Shown: piece by piece, positions 1-10,455 of the stretch
How positions within the stretch are numbered: position 1 is the first letter of the stretch
Layout of the letters: each line of letters begins with the position of its first letter
Origin: Buddleja alternifolia
Lineage: Eukaryota; Streptophyta; Magnoliopsida; Lamiales; Scrophulariaceae
DNA length: 64,000 nucleotides
NCBI GenBank assembly: GCA_019426215.1
Contig: CM033393.1
Span: 21,144,591-21,208,590 of the forward strand
Direction of reading: 5' to 3'
The notes under the pieces: model-generated
What the model was told of the DNA's origin: nothing
Seen by the model: the letters and a program-made list of their open reading frames with translations, nothing else
Database searches by the model: none
Position numbers and translations under genes: made by a program

Positions 1-1090
1 GCACGAATGAAAGAGAGTGTAAGAGAGTTTATGTTCTGCAGAAAGTGTGTTTTGAAATACTACAATTTGAATGTTTTTTGTGTTTGAAGGTTGAGATGTT
101 GACACGTGGAGGAGTATAAATCTCAGCCATTAAAATACGACTGTGGACGTGAATTTAGATTTAATAAGCACGGTTACTTTTAGTAACAACCACATATACT
201 ATTTTGACGTCCGATTAAAAGTTTGAAACAGAGACTTTTGATATACTGAAAGTGATACGTGTGCCCATTAACAGCGGACATGTATTTTATGAAAAATCGT
301 TCGGGAACCGAAATTTTGAACAACTATTCAAATACCCGCCAAAAGTTTGTGGGAGCGTCTGGACCTATTCAGAAGAAAATGACGCTTGAAATAATTCAGT
401 GTGATTTTGACGCTTGAGAATCTTGAGGTTCTCTTTCAAGTAACATTTTGTGCTTTAGCGGTCATCGTAACATATAGAATTATTCTTTTCAGGGTATGTA
501 TGAGGACACAGTTTCCCAGTACTTATCATTATGTCTTGGTGGTAGTGTTTTACTTTTGGTTTAAAATATTCAGCGCTGGTTGTATTCGCCTAAGATACAT
601 GGTAATTGTACTTACGCGTGTACATGTGCTGAACCATCTTTGAAAAACGTGATGAGTACCCATGGGTTTTCTTGAGCGAAAGGTGAGGAATGTCAAGTCA
701 GCATTAATTGCATTGATTGACTAATCCACTTTCTTGTTTAGCGTAGGGTAATGTACGCTTGCTTTTAAAGGATCTTTTTACTAAGCGCTTTAGCTGGGAA
801 TAAAGCTAAGCGTTCAGTTTATTTTGAGAGGGCACAGACGCTAAAGAAAATGTTTGATAAGCGTCTGAAAGAGTTTAGCGTATAACGCTAAGTGCTTATG
901 ACCAATGTAATAATAAAACAACAAAAAAAAAACAGTTTTGGTCATTCTCACCGAAGTTCAGTTATGCCTTTTAAGGTTCCCCCTATGTAGGTTCTCCTTA
1001 ATATTGATAACTTATTGAACGATTTTATGTGTAAAAAGAATTTTATTCCCCCTAAATTTATGCTTAATGAAAGTATGATGTTTCAAATGA
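1..1090 (-). other. Copia-I 3' non-coding region with purine tracts
   Basis: No credible ORF lies in this 1.1 kb after the pol stop, and nothing here matches the LTR at 6656-8545, so the 3' LTR must lie further left. Read on the minus strand there are short G-rich purine tracts, for example around 981-990 and 1049-1056 (GGGGG on the minus strand), which fit the multiple polypurine tracts known from Sireviruses. The AGCG/GACGCT motif that marks this element recurs at about 785-890. There is no env-like ORF. Confidence 0.6.
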
Positions 1091-4000
1091 TTAGGCATTT
1101 AGATCAATCATACCTAGTTCACTTCTTAAAGTGAGAAAGCGTTGTTCGTTGAGAGCTTTGGTGAAGATATCTGCCAATTGTTTTTCTGTACTAATGAATT
1201 GCATGGAGATATCCTTCTTTTGAACATGGTCACGCAGAAAATGATACCGTATGTCAATGTGTTTGGTTCTAGAGTGAAGAACTGGATTTTGTGTCATTGC
1301 CAAGGCACTTTGATTGTCACAATGGATTGGTGTTGGACCTAAGACTACTCCATAGTCTCTAAGTTGTTGCCTCATCCAGAGAATTTGTGCACAACAGCTT
1401 CCAGCGGCTACGTACTCCGCTTCAGCAGTAGAAGTCGCAATGGATTGTTGTTTCTTACTGTGCCATGAAATTAGTCTATCACCTAGGAATTGACATGTAC
1501 CACTAGTACTTTTTCTATCTATTTTGCATCCTGCAAAATCTGCATCTGAGTAACCGATTAGTTCAAAAGGAGAATCCCTGGGGTACCATAAGCCCACATG
1601 TTGTGTGCCTTTGAGGTACCTAAGGATTCTCTTGGTAGCAATTAAGTGTGATTCTTTAGGATCAGCTTGAAAGCGTGCACACATGCATACTGAGAACATA
1701 ATATCAGGTCTACTAGCTGTTAGATAAAGAAGTGATCCAATGATGCCTCTATAATTTGTAGCATCGACTTTCCTTCCACTTTCATCTTTATCTAGCTTAG
1801 TCGTTTGGCTCATTGGAATTTTGGAAGATGATGCATTTTCCATACCGAATTTCTTAATCATATCTCTAGTATATTTAGTTTGGTTTATAAATATACCATT
1901 AGGGAGTTGTTTAACTTGTAATCCTAGGAAAAAAGTTAACTCGCCCATCATGCTCATTTCAAATTGGTCTTGCATCATTTTTGAAAATTTCTCACATAAA
2001 CACTTATTAGTAGATCCAAATATAATCTCATCAACATAAATTTGAACTAAGAGAATATTTTCATTATGGGTAATCTTAAATAGCGTTGTATCAACGCTTC
2101 CTTTTGAAAAACCTTTACCAATAAGGAAAATAGAAAGAGTGTCATACCATGCTCTTGGTGCTTGTTTAAGGCCATAGAGTGCCTTGTCCAATTTGTAGAC
2201 CATACCTTTCCCATGGTTATTGATGAATCCTGGTGGTTGCTCCACATATACTTCTTCTTGGAGCTTACCATTCAGAAATGCACTCTTTACGTCCATTTGA
2301 TATACTGTAAACTTGTTGAATGCTGCGAATGCTAGAAACATACGGATTGCTTCAAGACGGGCAACTGGAGCATATGTTTCATCAAAGTCGATGCCCTCTT
2401 CTTGACAGTATCCCTGAGCTACGAGTCTGGCTTTGTTTCTAATCACAATCCCATTCTCATCCATTTTGTTTCTATAGACCCATCTAGTTCCAATGACCCC
2501 TTGGTGGGTTGGTCTTGGTACTAGCGTCCATACCTCATTTCTTTCAAATTGGTTTAGCTCTTCTTGCATGGCTTCTATCCAGCTTGGATCGCTTAGCGCT
2601 TCATCCACTTTCTTAGGTTCCATTTGAGATAGGAAGCTTGCGAACATGGCCTCGTTTATTGTAGCGGCTCTAGTCTTTACAGGTGCTCCCATATCTCCAA
2701 TAATTAATTCTGGTGGATGGTCTCTGAGCCATTTTCTATCTGGTTGAGAAGGGTTTAGAGCTTGATCAGACGCTTGACTACGTTGCACAGGCGCTTGACC
2801 AGCTCTTTGCGTAGGCGCTTCAGTGTTTATAGTTCTAACTTGCTCTTGATGATCACTTTCTTCATGGTCATCAGCGTTTCTTTGGTCATTGACAGCCTCG
2901 TGAGTAAGTGTAGGATTAGGCACGATAATCTCATCCTCTTCATCAAGATCGCTATCATCACATAGATTGATTTGTGATGTTTGTTGAGAGAGTTCCTCAG
3001 TTCCTACATCATCAATATTAACCTTACTCGGTTCTTGGTTAGCATCATCAAACACAACATGAATGGATTCCTCTACCTTTGATTTGATCTTATTTAGGAT
3101 ACGAAAGCTCTTTCCATTTTTGGCATAGCCTAGAAAGATTCCTTCATCTGCTTTAGGATCAAATGTCTTTAAGTTTTGGGATCCATTGTTATGAATGAAG
3201 CATTTTGAACCAAATACATGAAAATATGAAATATTTGGCTTACGTCCCTTCCATAGCTCATATGGAGTCTTTTCATGTTGCTTGTTGATCATACACCGAT
3301 TCTGTGTGTAGCAAGCGGTATTGATAGCTTCGGCCCAAAACCTTTGAGGTAGCTTGGATTCGGCTAACATGGTACGGGCAGCTTCCTTGAGCGTTCTGTT
3401 CCGTCGCTCAGCAACTCCATTTTGTTGAGGGGTTCTAGGCGCTGAATACTCATGAAGTATCCCAAGGTCTTTACAATATTTCTCAACAATATGGTTAGTA
3501 AATTCAGTTCCTCTATCGCTTCTAATTCTGGTTACTTTTAGGTCTTTTGAGTTTTGTAGCTGACGAATTAGTGATGTGAGCTTAGCGCTAGTTTCATCTT
3601 TAGACGCTAAAAATTCTACCCATGTATAACGTGAGAAATCATCAACTATTACTAGTGAATACTTTTTACCACTAATGCTCATGATTTGAATAGGACCAAA
3701 TAAATCTAAGTGTAATAATTCAAGTACTCGCGATGTAGATAGATGAGATTTCTTCTTAAAGGATGATTTGACTTGCTTACCCATTTGACAAGCATCACAT
3801 AAGCGATCTTTATTAAAGGAACCTTTAGGTAATCCCTCTACGAGATTTAGAGATATTAATTGAGAGATTGCCTTGAAGTTGAGGTGATTCATTTTTCTGT
3901 GCCATAACCAACCCAATTCGTTTTGATTCTTAGCTACGAAACATGTAGGGTTGTTATCTAATGTTGAATCCCAATCTACTAAGTATACATTGTTTGTTCT

Positions 4001-4336
4001 TTTTCCTTTTAACTTCGTAGATCTTGTCTTAACATCTATTATTTCGCAGAAGTCACTATAGAACTTAATTTCAAAACCTTTATCACAAAATTGACTTATG
4101 CTTAAGAGATTATGCTTAAGACCCTCAACATAATATACATCATTTATCATGATGTTCCCCCTGCGCATGATACCTATACCTTTAGTTTTACCTTTGGAAT
4201 TATCACCGAATATAACTTGAGGACCATTGGTTGCACGATAGTTGATCAGTAGATCCTTTGAGCCAGTCATATGTCTTGATGACCCACTATCTATGTACCA
4301 TATTGAAGTGTCGGTGTTGGCTCTAGGTACCTGCAT
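1091..4336 (-). CDS. Copia-I pol: protease, integrase, reverse transcriptase, RNase H
   Basis: An open frame of 1081 residues. In order: aspartic protease motif [12 protein letters not shown] near residue 14; GAG-pre-integrase segment [12 protein letters not shown]; integrase core with LHLDLFGP, then IRSDRGTEF, then [11 protein letters not shown], supplying the D, D and E catalytic residues; RT with [13 protein letters not shown] and [15 protein letters not shown]; and RNase H with [18 protein letters not shown] and the tail [15 protein letters not shown]. The product would copy the element's RNA and integrate the DNA. The RT active site reads YVDE rather than the usual YVDD (Glu codon at 2027-2029). 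The first ATG at 4336 follows a gag-frame stop at 4351, so gag and pol are in different frames here. Integrity suggests recent activity. Confidence 0.95.
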   Translation of the reverse strand: MQVPRANTDTSIWYIDSGSSRHMTGSKDLLINYRATNGPQVIFGDNSKGKTKGIGIMRRGNIMINDVYYVEGLKHNLLSISQFCDKGFEIKFYSDFCEIIDVKTRSTKLKGKRTNNVYLVDWDSTLDNNPTCFVAKNQNELGWLWHRKMNHLNFKAISQLISLNLVEGLPKGSFNKDRLCDACQMGKQVKSSFKKKSHLSTSRVLELLHLDLFGPIQIMSISGKKYSLVIVDDFSRYTWVEFLASKDETSAKLTSLIRQLQNSKDLKVTRIRSDRGTEFTNHIVEKYCKDLGILHEYSAPRTPQQNGVAERRNRTLKEAARTMLAESKLPQRFWAEAINTACYTQNRCMINKQHEKTPYELWKGRKPNISYFHVFGSKCFIHNNGSQNLKTFDPKADEGIFLGYAKNGKSFRILNKIKSKVEESIHVVFDDANQEPSKVNIDDVGTEELSQQTSQINLCDDSDLDEEDEIIVPNPTLTHEAVNDQRNADDHEESDHQEQVRTINTEAPTQRAGQAPVQRSQASDQALNPSQPDRKWLRDHPPELIIGDMGAPVKTRAATINEAMFASFLSQMEPKKVDEALSDPSWIEAMQEELNQFERNEVWTLVPRPTHQGVIGTRWVYRNKMDENGIVIRNKARLVAQGYCQEEGIDFDETYAPVARLEAIRMFLAFAAFNKFTVYQMDVKSAFLNGKLQEEVYVEQPPGFINNHGKGMVYKLDKALYGLKQAPRAWYDTLSIFLIGKGFSKGSVDTTLFKITHNENILLVQIYVDEIIFGSTNKCLCEKFSKMMQDQFEMSMMGELTFFLGLQVKQLPNGIFINQTKYTRDMIKKFGMENASSSKIPMSQTTKLDKDESGRKVDATNYRGIIGSLLYLTASRPDIMFSVCMCARFQADPKESHLIATKRILRYLKGTQHVGLWYPRDSPFELIGYSDADFAGCKIDRKSTSGTCQFLGDRLISWHSKKQQSIATSTAEAEYVAAGSCCAQILWMRQQLRDYGVVLGPTPIHCDNQSALAMTQNPVLHSRTKHIDIRYHFLRDHVQKKDISMQFISTEKQLADIFTKALNEQRFLTLRSELGMIDLNA

Positions 4337-4350
4337 TCAAAAGGGCAGTT

Positions 4351-5172
4351 CTAATTCTTTTTAGGTACCCATTTTGTTTTGGGTCCTTCTTTGTTAGTAA
4401 CGTTAATTTGAATTAGATTTTTCGGAACCCATATTTGCCTTATCTTCATTATGGGAGAGAGATTGGCCTTCTTGGGTTTCGTTTTGTGTTGTGTGTGTTT
4501 TTTAGGTGTATAGAAATATCCTTGATTATAGTAATAATCATAATCGTAATCATAATTATCATAGTGTTGATAATATGAACTGGATTGTTTTGGATATAGA
4601 CGTTTGATCTTGTTTGGTACTGGCTTAGGATGCACTTTTGGTGCGGGACGCTTAACGTTTGATTCACTTGTAGAAGGTATTTCCTTAGCCTTTTGAGCGT
4701 TTGGATATATTTTCTTTTGTGAGACATTCGCTTTGGTCTTTCCTTTGCCTGAGTAAGTGTTGACTTTACCATTAGCTTTTGTACCAATATCTGTTGGTTC
4801 ATTCAGCGTTTGTCTGATTGAACTTTCTCCAACAAAGATTACACCTTTTCCTTTGTTGATTGTTGTAACATTGGACGCTTTGGCTTTATGACTAAATTTA
4901 TCACAACCTAGACCGGTCTTTTCACCAAATGCCCTGGTTACTTTAGTCATATTATCTAGCGTTCTAGACGCTTTTGATAATGAAGAGATAAGCTGCTCTG
5001 ATTTAGCAAGTTTAGCAACCACTTCAGCTTCTCTTTTGACTATTATATCAAGATCACTTTTTAGCTGAGTAATTTCACTCTCGAGTGATTGGTTTTTCTC
5101 AATGCACTGTTGCTGAACTTGCAACTCTGCTTTGAGCGTTACGTTATCACTTCTGAGTGCTGAAATAATATT
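4351..5172 (-). pseudogene. Copia-I gag C-terminal part (coiled coil and basic tail)
   Basis: Continues the frame of the zinc-knuckle ORF after a single in-frame TAA at 5173-5175. The first 70 or so residues are a heptad-like acidic/basic coiled coil (LESEITQLKSDLDIIVKREA), followed by the GLGCDKFSH block and a lysine-, tyrosine- and proline-rich tail that ends in KTKWVPKKN just before the protease. Long gag proteins with a central coiled coil are typical of Sireviruses, where they mediate particle assembly. No start codon is needed, because in an intact relative this would be internal to gag. The TAA and the frame change at 4351/4336 mean that gag-pol is not one open frame in this copy. Confidence 0.8.
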
Positions 5173-5751
5173 TTAGTGATTTTGAAATAATTTGGCGGCA
5201 TCTTGACAATCTGTATAATATTCCTTTACTTTGTCAAGTAATTCATCATAAGAAAGAGGATGATACAAATCAGTGGTTACCTCAGATGGTAAGTCGTTAG
5301 ATGCTTCATTATCTCTTGCCATGAGACAAATGAATGCTGAATCCTTTGATGGTTCATCATCGCTGCTTTCATCTGATGATTCCAAGTCCTCTTCAGGAGT
5401 ATAGAGAGGTTCTGATTCTGCTAGCAAGCCTTGTTGTCTCAGATTGCTCCTGAATTGGTTTCTATCCGCGTGATCTTGCTTTGTAGGTTTAGACACATTT
5501 GGATATGGGCAATTAACTTGGAAATGCCCTGGTCTCCTGCAGTTGTAACAAAGATTGGTCTTCATCTTTTCGTTTGTTAATCTTGTGGATCGCTGGTTTA
5601 ACGCTACAGGCACTGAGAGATCTTGCTGAGAGGGAGTTTGATAGGGAGGGAGACGCAGGATAGTGAGGCGCTTGATATTGTGGTTGTATTTGGGGAGACG
5701 CTTGATATGAACTTTGTCCTGGGTGCTTAGGACTGTTTCCCTTCTTTTCAT
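5173..5751 (-). pseudogene. Copia-I gag middle part with CCHC zinc knuckle
   Basis: Contains the zinc knuckle CYNCRRPGHFQVNC (C-X2-C-X4-H-X4-C, coded near 5515-5560), which binds the element's RNA, then an acidic stretch (EEDLESSDESSDDEPSKDS) and the segment YDELLDKVKEYYTDC. Only the part from about 5645 downward is real gag in this frame; the first 35 residues of the ORF are out-of-frame overlap with the upstream gag ORF. It ends at a TAA at 5173-5175 that interrupts an otherwise continuing gag frame. Confidence 0.85.
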
Positions 5752-6553
5752 ATTTCAGGAATTTCCTGAATCTATTTAGAAGCGCCAGTTCTTCTTCCTC
5801 ACTTATATCCGAGTTTTTTTCTTTGATAGATTTTCCTTTGATTGATGCCATTAGCGCTCCAGATTCGATTACTGGATTACTTACTGCATCACTGGCCGAA
5901 TTCAGCTCAAACTCAAATGCTTTGAGTTCTGAAAAAGCATCTTCTGGAGTTAGGCCGTCCAGATTGTTTGATTCTCTCATTGCAGTTGTTTTCATCAGGA
6001 ATCTGCTTGGGAGACTTCTAAAGATTTTGACCACTGTTTCTCGATTTTGTAGCTCCATACCCAGAGATGTTAGTTCAGTGACAAGAGCTGTAAATCTCGT
6101 GTCTAATTGCTCTAGCGTCTCATTAGGTAGCATCTTGAAGCTATTGAATTTTTCTTTGGCAATTGATAGTTTGTTCTCCTTGATTTGTGTTGAGCCACCA
6201 CAAATGGTAGCCAACTTATCCCAAATTTCTTTAGTAGTGTTGCATGATTTGACCTTGTTGAATAAGTTGTCATTATCTCCAATGGCTGTGTATAGAGCGT
6301 TTCTACCAACATTGTCTAGATTTGCTCGTCGACGCTCATCGGTAGACCATTCTTGTTTGGGCTTCTCCACATAGCCATCGGGTGTCTCTTCTGTGGCTTC
6401 GGGCGCTCTGGTGATGATCTTGTATATTTTGATTGGCCCATCTGAAATAATATCACACATTTCATCATCACATGAACACAAATAAGTGAACGCTTTGACC
6501 TTCCATGCATCATAGTTTGATTCGGTCAACTTAGGAACTTTGGAAAATGCCAT
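5513..6553 (-). pseudogene. Copia-I gag N-terminal part (UBN2-type capsid)
   Basis: Starts with an ATG at 6553, 88 bases inside the primer-binding site. The opening LTESNYDAWKVKAFTYL and the later ATICGGSTQIKENKLSIAKE and LPNETLEQLDTRFTALV blocks are the UBN2/gag-polypeptide signature of Copia gag. The product would build the capsid. At about 5644-5651, in a C-rich stretch (minus strand), the authentic reading moves to the frame of the 5173-5751 ORF; the last 45 residues of this ORF are nonsense. The break lies inside gag, upstream of the zinc knuckle, so it is not a normal gag-pol frameshift site. Confidence 0.88.
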
Positions 6554-6640
6554 GAAAAAGAAAATTAAAGCGACAAAACAAAAAAAATAAGGATCTGAAC
6601 AAGCAGTTACGCTTGGAAACGCTTAGGTTTCAACTTCAAC

Positions 6641-6653
6641 CGCTCTGATACCA
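6641..6653 (-). promoter_or_regulatory. Copia-I primer-binding site (initiator tRNA-Met)
   Basis: Minus strand reads TGGTATCAGAGCG, complementary to the 3' end of plant initiator tRNA-Met, two bases inside the 5' LTR. It primes minus-strand DNA synthesis and fixes both the LTR edge and the orientation. Confidence 0.93.
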
Positions 6654-6655
6654 CT

Positions 6656-8545
6656 TGTTGGTCCCAAGTGGTATACGAAAGGGTCTAGAAAGGGGGGGTT
6701 GAATAGACCCTGAAGTCTTTTTCGACTTCTAAAAACTTTCGTATTACTGTGAGGTATTTGAACGCTCGGAAAGCTTTAAGCGCTGGGTGCGGCGCTTGAG
6801 GGATGATGACTTAAGCGCTAGTTTCAGGCGCTTGAGAAAAGTTAACTTAGATTCGGTGATTTCAACACTTACCAAAGTAGGGCAGAGTTTAGTCACTAAA
6901 TCAGGGTTAGCACAGCGGAAATGTTTTTATAGCTTAGCGTTCGTTTTAACCAATTAGTCGCTTATTAGTTTAAATGCCTTTTCAAGATATAATATGACAG
7001 TATAATGTAAGACAACAAAACAGTAAATGACACAAGATATTTGTAAGGTTCACTGGGTGATGTAATCCCAGCTACGTCCTTCTTCTCCCTTTATCAGAGA
7101 GGTTTTCCACTATGATAATTATCGAAGAGTCACACAGAGACTTCTACAAAATAGAGAGAGGTTGGATATGATCTTGGAACTCCTTGGTCACACAGATTTC
7201 AGCTCCACTAAAGACCTTCTATCCCCTTGCTTCTTTCACCCAGAAATAATGCAAGTTACACTTGATCCCGGAACTCCTTGGTCACACAGATTTCAGCTCC
7301 AATAGAGATCTTCTTCCACAAGCTTCTTTTACACAAAAATGGCGCTTGTAAGTCAACACACTTTCTCACTCAGACGAAGGATGTTGAAAGGTTTTGTAAT
7401 GGCTTTGTTTGGTTTTGGAAAGTTCAAACAACTTGAGGATATCTCAATTGTAATGTAGGGTCTTCAAAAAGGGGTTTGAGATATAGTTGACTGTCTCTGG
7501 AATATTTGTGAAAAGCTTATACGGATATTTGGCTATGGATTTTTGTACGCTTTTCTTTCAACAAAGTAGGTATTCTTTTCTTGTGTCTTTTTGTATAATT
7601 TTCTACATACAAGAGGTTGTGACTGTTATTCACACTAGGATATTCAGGTATATCTCTTGTATATGTCACGGTTTTTGCTCTATATGTATTTGACTTATTT
7701 GTTGAAAGGGCTATTTATAAGGTATTGGTGGTTTTTGTCCGTTTGACACGGTTGGAATCTCGTTTCCTCAAACATTCCTTGAGTTCTGACATTTCTAGCT
7801 TTGGGTATACTTAATTAGTTAGGCATGTTCTTGGTTTCATAACTTCTGACAGTCTTGGTCAAATGAATGGCTTACCCATACGTTATAGTGCTTATATTTT
7901 AATAGCACTTATCCGACTTTTAATGCATCTTGTCTTATTTCCGTTGGAAATAATTTGTCCGTTTGATTCATGCATTCTTTAAGTCTTTGGATAGCTTTGG
8001 GTTTGAATCTTCAGGTTACGTTCTTTGTAGGTCGTGTTGGTTTAGCCTTTTGGACGCTTGCTGAAGAGGACAGTTTTTCTCGTGCATTGGACAGACGCTT
8101 GGACTGATCCAGAGTCTCTTCTCTTTATTTCAGACGCTTACTCTTCAATCTTGTCTTTGATAGGCTCACTCAGAATTCCATCATTGACTTAGTGTTGAGT
8201 ATTCGGCCTGAGTTATCCATTCGTATTTTGAGCGCTGGAGTTGTAACCTGGAATAGTCTCTAAAACGTTTGAAGGACGCTTCAAGAGATCTTTATCTTCT
8301 GTAGCTTCAGACGCTTGATCTTCAACTTTATCACTTGGTAGACTCACCCAGAATTCTCCTTAGTGATTTAGTATCACATTCTTAGTCTAAAATTCTACAA
8401 AGATAAAAACTATAAGCCTAAGATAAATAAGCTTTCAGGTACTTGTACACAATATTCTATGAAAGCTTTTATACTTACAGTTTTTGGGGTCTAACAGGAA
8501 GTCCTATTTGTCATCATCAAAACATCTAACATGAAATTCCTAACA
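6656..8545 (-). repeat. Copia-I 5' LTR (1890 bp)
   Basis: Bounded by TGTTGG at 6656 and CCTAACA at 8545 (plus-strand reading), i.e. TGTTAGG...CCAACA on the minus strand. Its right edge meets Gypsy-2 gag and its left edge meets the primer site. Related copies are at 10456-11631 (fragment) and 17893-19449 (solo). A 30-bp segment around GGAACTCCTTGGTCACACAG occurs twice about 100 bp apart (7168 and 7269). GACGCTTGA/AAGCGCT motifs cluster at both ends (6760-6840 and 8050-8310). Confidence 0.92.
7711..7720 (-). promoter_or_regulatory. Copia-I LTR TATA box
   Basis: Minus strand TTATAAATAG, placed about two thirds into the LTR from its 3' end on the minus strand. The same motif is in the solo LTR at 18824-18833 and the fragment at 10981-10990, which supports a conserved core promoter. 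Confidence 0.65.
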
Positions 8546-9877
8546 CTCTTTATGTACCCTCTTAAGGGCTCATTAGCTCCCTGACGCATATTAAACAAGC
8601 TCAAAGAGGTCTTTTGATACCTCTTGCTACTAGCAAACTCATGTAAAAACATCAAGCTGAACTCCTTAAATGAGTGGATCGAGCTAGGGGCTATATGATT
8701 GAACTACTGCTGAGCAGCTTTTATCAGGGTGGTCAAGAAGACTCGGCACTTCACCCCATCAGAATACTGATAACGTAGAGCACTATTCTCAAACTTTGAC
8801 AAGAGCTCCGTGGGGTCCGTCGATCCATCATACTCCATAATATTTGGGGCTCAAAAATTATTGGGAAGCTCTTCCACCAGGATCCGAGGCCTGAAAGAAA
8901 CTCCTCTAGGAGGTGGTGGGGCATGCCCTCCTAGGCGTTGCCTCATTTTTCCCATTTCCTCCCTTAAGTCCTCGAATCCTTCCATCACCTCTGGGGGCAT
9001 CATATTGTTGCCCTTAGGGCTCACTAGTTGTTGCCTCCAGCGTGTATTACCCATCTCACCAAAGTGCTGGTGACTCCATCCTTGTTGGTTTTCTCCTGAG
9101 TCCTTTCATGAAGACGACCACCCCTTCCGTAGGTTTGACTCGGAGGGAAAGGCGTCTTAAAGAATGCCGCCCCCTTGAACCTTGAGCCACGGGGATAGCA
9201 GGGATGACAGCTGGAGGGGGTATCAATGGAATGCTCACCGGAACCTCTCTCCTTAGTTGTGTGTATCCTCCTTGTAAAGTTGAGGCCATCGTCGTAGTGA
9301 ATATTCGTCCCCATTGATCCGCGGGAGGGAGCTCTTTCCCTACTGGTGGGACACCTGATGGGATAGCATACGCTACTTCGTGAGCATGCTGCTCATCATT
9401 TCCTTCCAACTGTTGACCTCCTTCGCCTACAGACACCTGTCCATGCACTGGCGGGGTGAGTCCTCTGTTCTCATTGGTCAGTGGTGGATGAGGTGGCTGG
9501 ATAGGTCCCTCCAAGTTAGGAGGGGATACTTGACCTGCTTCCTGACGACGTGTATATACACGTGGGATACCCAGCGCGGCCACCTGCTGCGAGGGTAAGC
9601 TTCCTTGAGCTAATGATTGAATGGATCCTGATGCAACGGTGGTGTTTTTCGAAACGGGTAACACGAAAACCAAAGCAAGCACAGGATTTATCGTCAACAA
9701 CTCACCCGTTGCAACACCGAACTGCGTCACGCGACCTCTTCACCCACGCAGAGTCGGCGACGGTTCTTCCTTGTGTCGCTACCATCGGTGGTTGCATAGC
9801 GGCGTTTCTTCGCTCCGAACGTCTTAATCCTTGAACTCCTTCCATTTCAATGCAATAACTCACGCCTTAATCTCCTC
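8546..9877 (-). pseudogene. Gypsy-2 gag remnant
   Basis: Open segments at 9056-9730 and 8851-9054 show the Pro/Gln-rich N-terminal extension, then VMEGFEDLREEMGKMRQRL and FRPRILVEELPNNF. Below 8851 the frame runs on through a stop into the capsid-like EYDGSTDPTE and YQYSDGVKCRVFLTTL blocks and on to FLHEFASSKRYQ before Copia-I cuts it. Gypsy-1 has the same order. Several stops and frame changes are visible. Unlike Gypsy-1 it lacks the 60-bp repeat array and the G run. The start codon is uncertain. Confidence 0.8.
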
Positions 9878-9897
9878 TTCCCACAGATGGTGTCACT

Positions 9898-10455
9898 CGA
9901 TGTTGGTTCGATTTTACACCAAGAAAGTTGAAGAACTAAACAAGGTCTTCGATTTATTTTTATAACTAACGTACTAAAATAATAAATGCTAAAAATTGAA
10001 ATTTATGGAGAGAAATAGAAAAAAAGTGACTTCTTTATTGAGTTTGAATATTGAAACACATAAATTCTACTTTTCAAGCAAAAGAATTACAACTTCACTC
10101 CCAACTTTTTCTCCTCCAAAAAATAAAAATCCTCTCTATTTATAAGGGGAGTGGACGGCCAAGTTGAGGATGAAGAGTCCTCAACTTGTCTTCCACTCCA
10201 TTTAGATTTTTTAGGGGTTTAAAATAAATAAATCCCACAATTTAGGATTTAGTTGTTGTGAGGATATTATCTCCTCTAAGAGTCCATGTCTACGCAAGCC
10301 TTCTTGTAAGCATTTTGATGAGATTTCTTTTGGGATTTTCTCCTTGCATTCTCCCGAGCATTTTCTTGGGCTTTTCACGAGCTTTCCCTTTGAAGGTCTT
10401 CTTCAATTTAATTAATTGAGCCCATTTGGAATAATTAAAATTATGACCCATATCA
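9898..10455 (-). repeat. Gypsy-2 5' LTR
   Basis: Aligns end to end with the Gypsy-1 LTRs: the CACCAAGAAAGTTG start, an inverted TATA (CTATTTATAAGGGG, near 10136), the GGACGGCCAAGTTGAGGATG block and a GAGCCCATTT...CCATATCA end. About 120 bp shorter than the Gypsy-1 LTRs and clearly diverged, so it is a different subfamily or an older copy. It starts CGATG instead of TGATG. Confidence 0.8.

Larger units (their letters stand above)
1..8545 (-). mobile_element. Copia-I: Sirevirus-type Ty1/Copia retrotransposon, 3' LTR off-window
   Basis: Read on the minus strand, the order is 5' LTR (6656-8545), a primer site for initiator tRNA-Met, gag, then protease-integrase-RT-RNase H, the Copia order. A long gag with a coiled coil after the zinc knuckle, an LTR of 1.9 kb and several purine tracts after pol are hallmarks of the Sirevirus (SIRE/Maximus) lineage. 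The right LTR end is followed at 8546 by gag of a Gypsy element, so Copia-I inserted there; the expected target duplication would start with CTCTT (8546-8550), but its partner is outside the window. Pol is open for 1081 codons, whereas gag has a frame break and a stop. Lineage assignment is from protein features read by eye. Confidence 0.9.
8546..10455 (-). mobile_element. Gypsy-2: 5' part of a Tat/Ogre-like Gypsy element
   Basis: On the minus strand: LTR (9898-10455), a primer site reading TGACACCATCTGTGG (9881-9895), then a decayed gag, cut at 8545/8546 by Copia-I. The rest of the element lies left of Copia-I, outside the window. It shares LTR, primer site and gag with Gypsy-1 (33673-48471). 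The LTR ends in ATATCA at 10455, and the bases after it, AAAGG (10456-10460), would be one copy of its target duplication in an older Copia-I-family LTR. Confidence 0.8.

Noticed and set aside
401..643. 80-codon plus-strand ORF as a gene
   Set aside because: Lies in the 3' non-coding part of Copia-I, opposite strand, hydrophobic AT-rich reading without any family resemblance.
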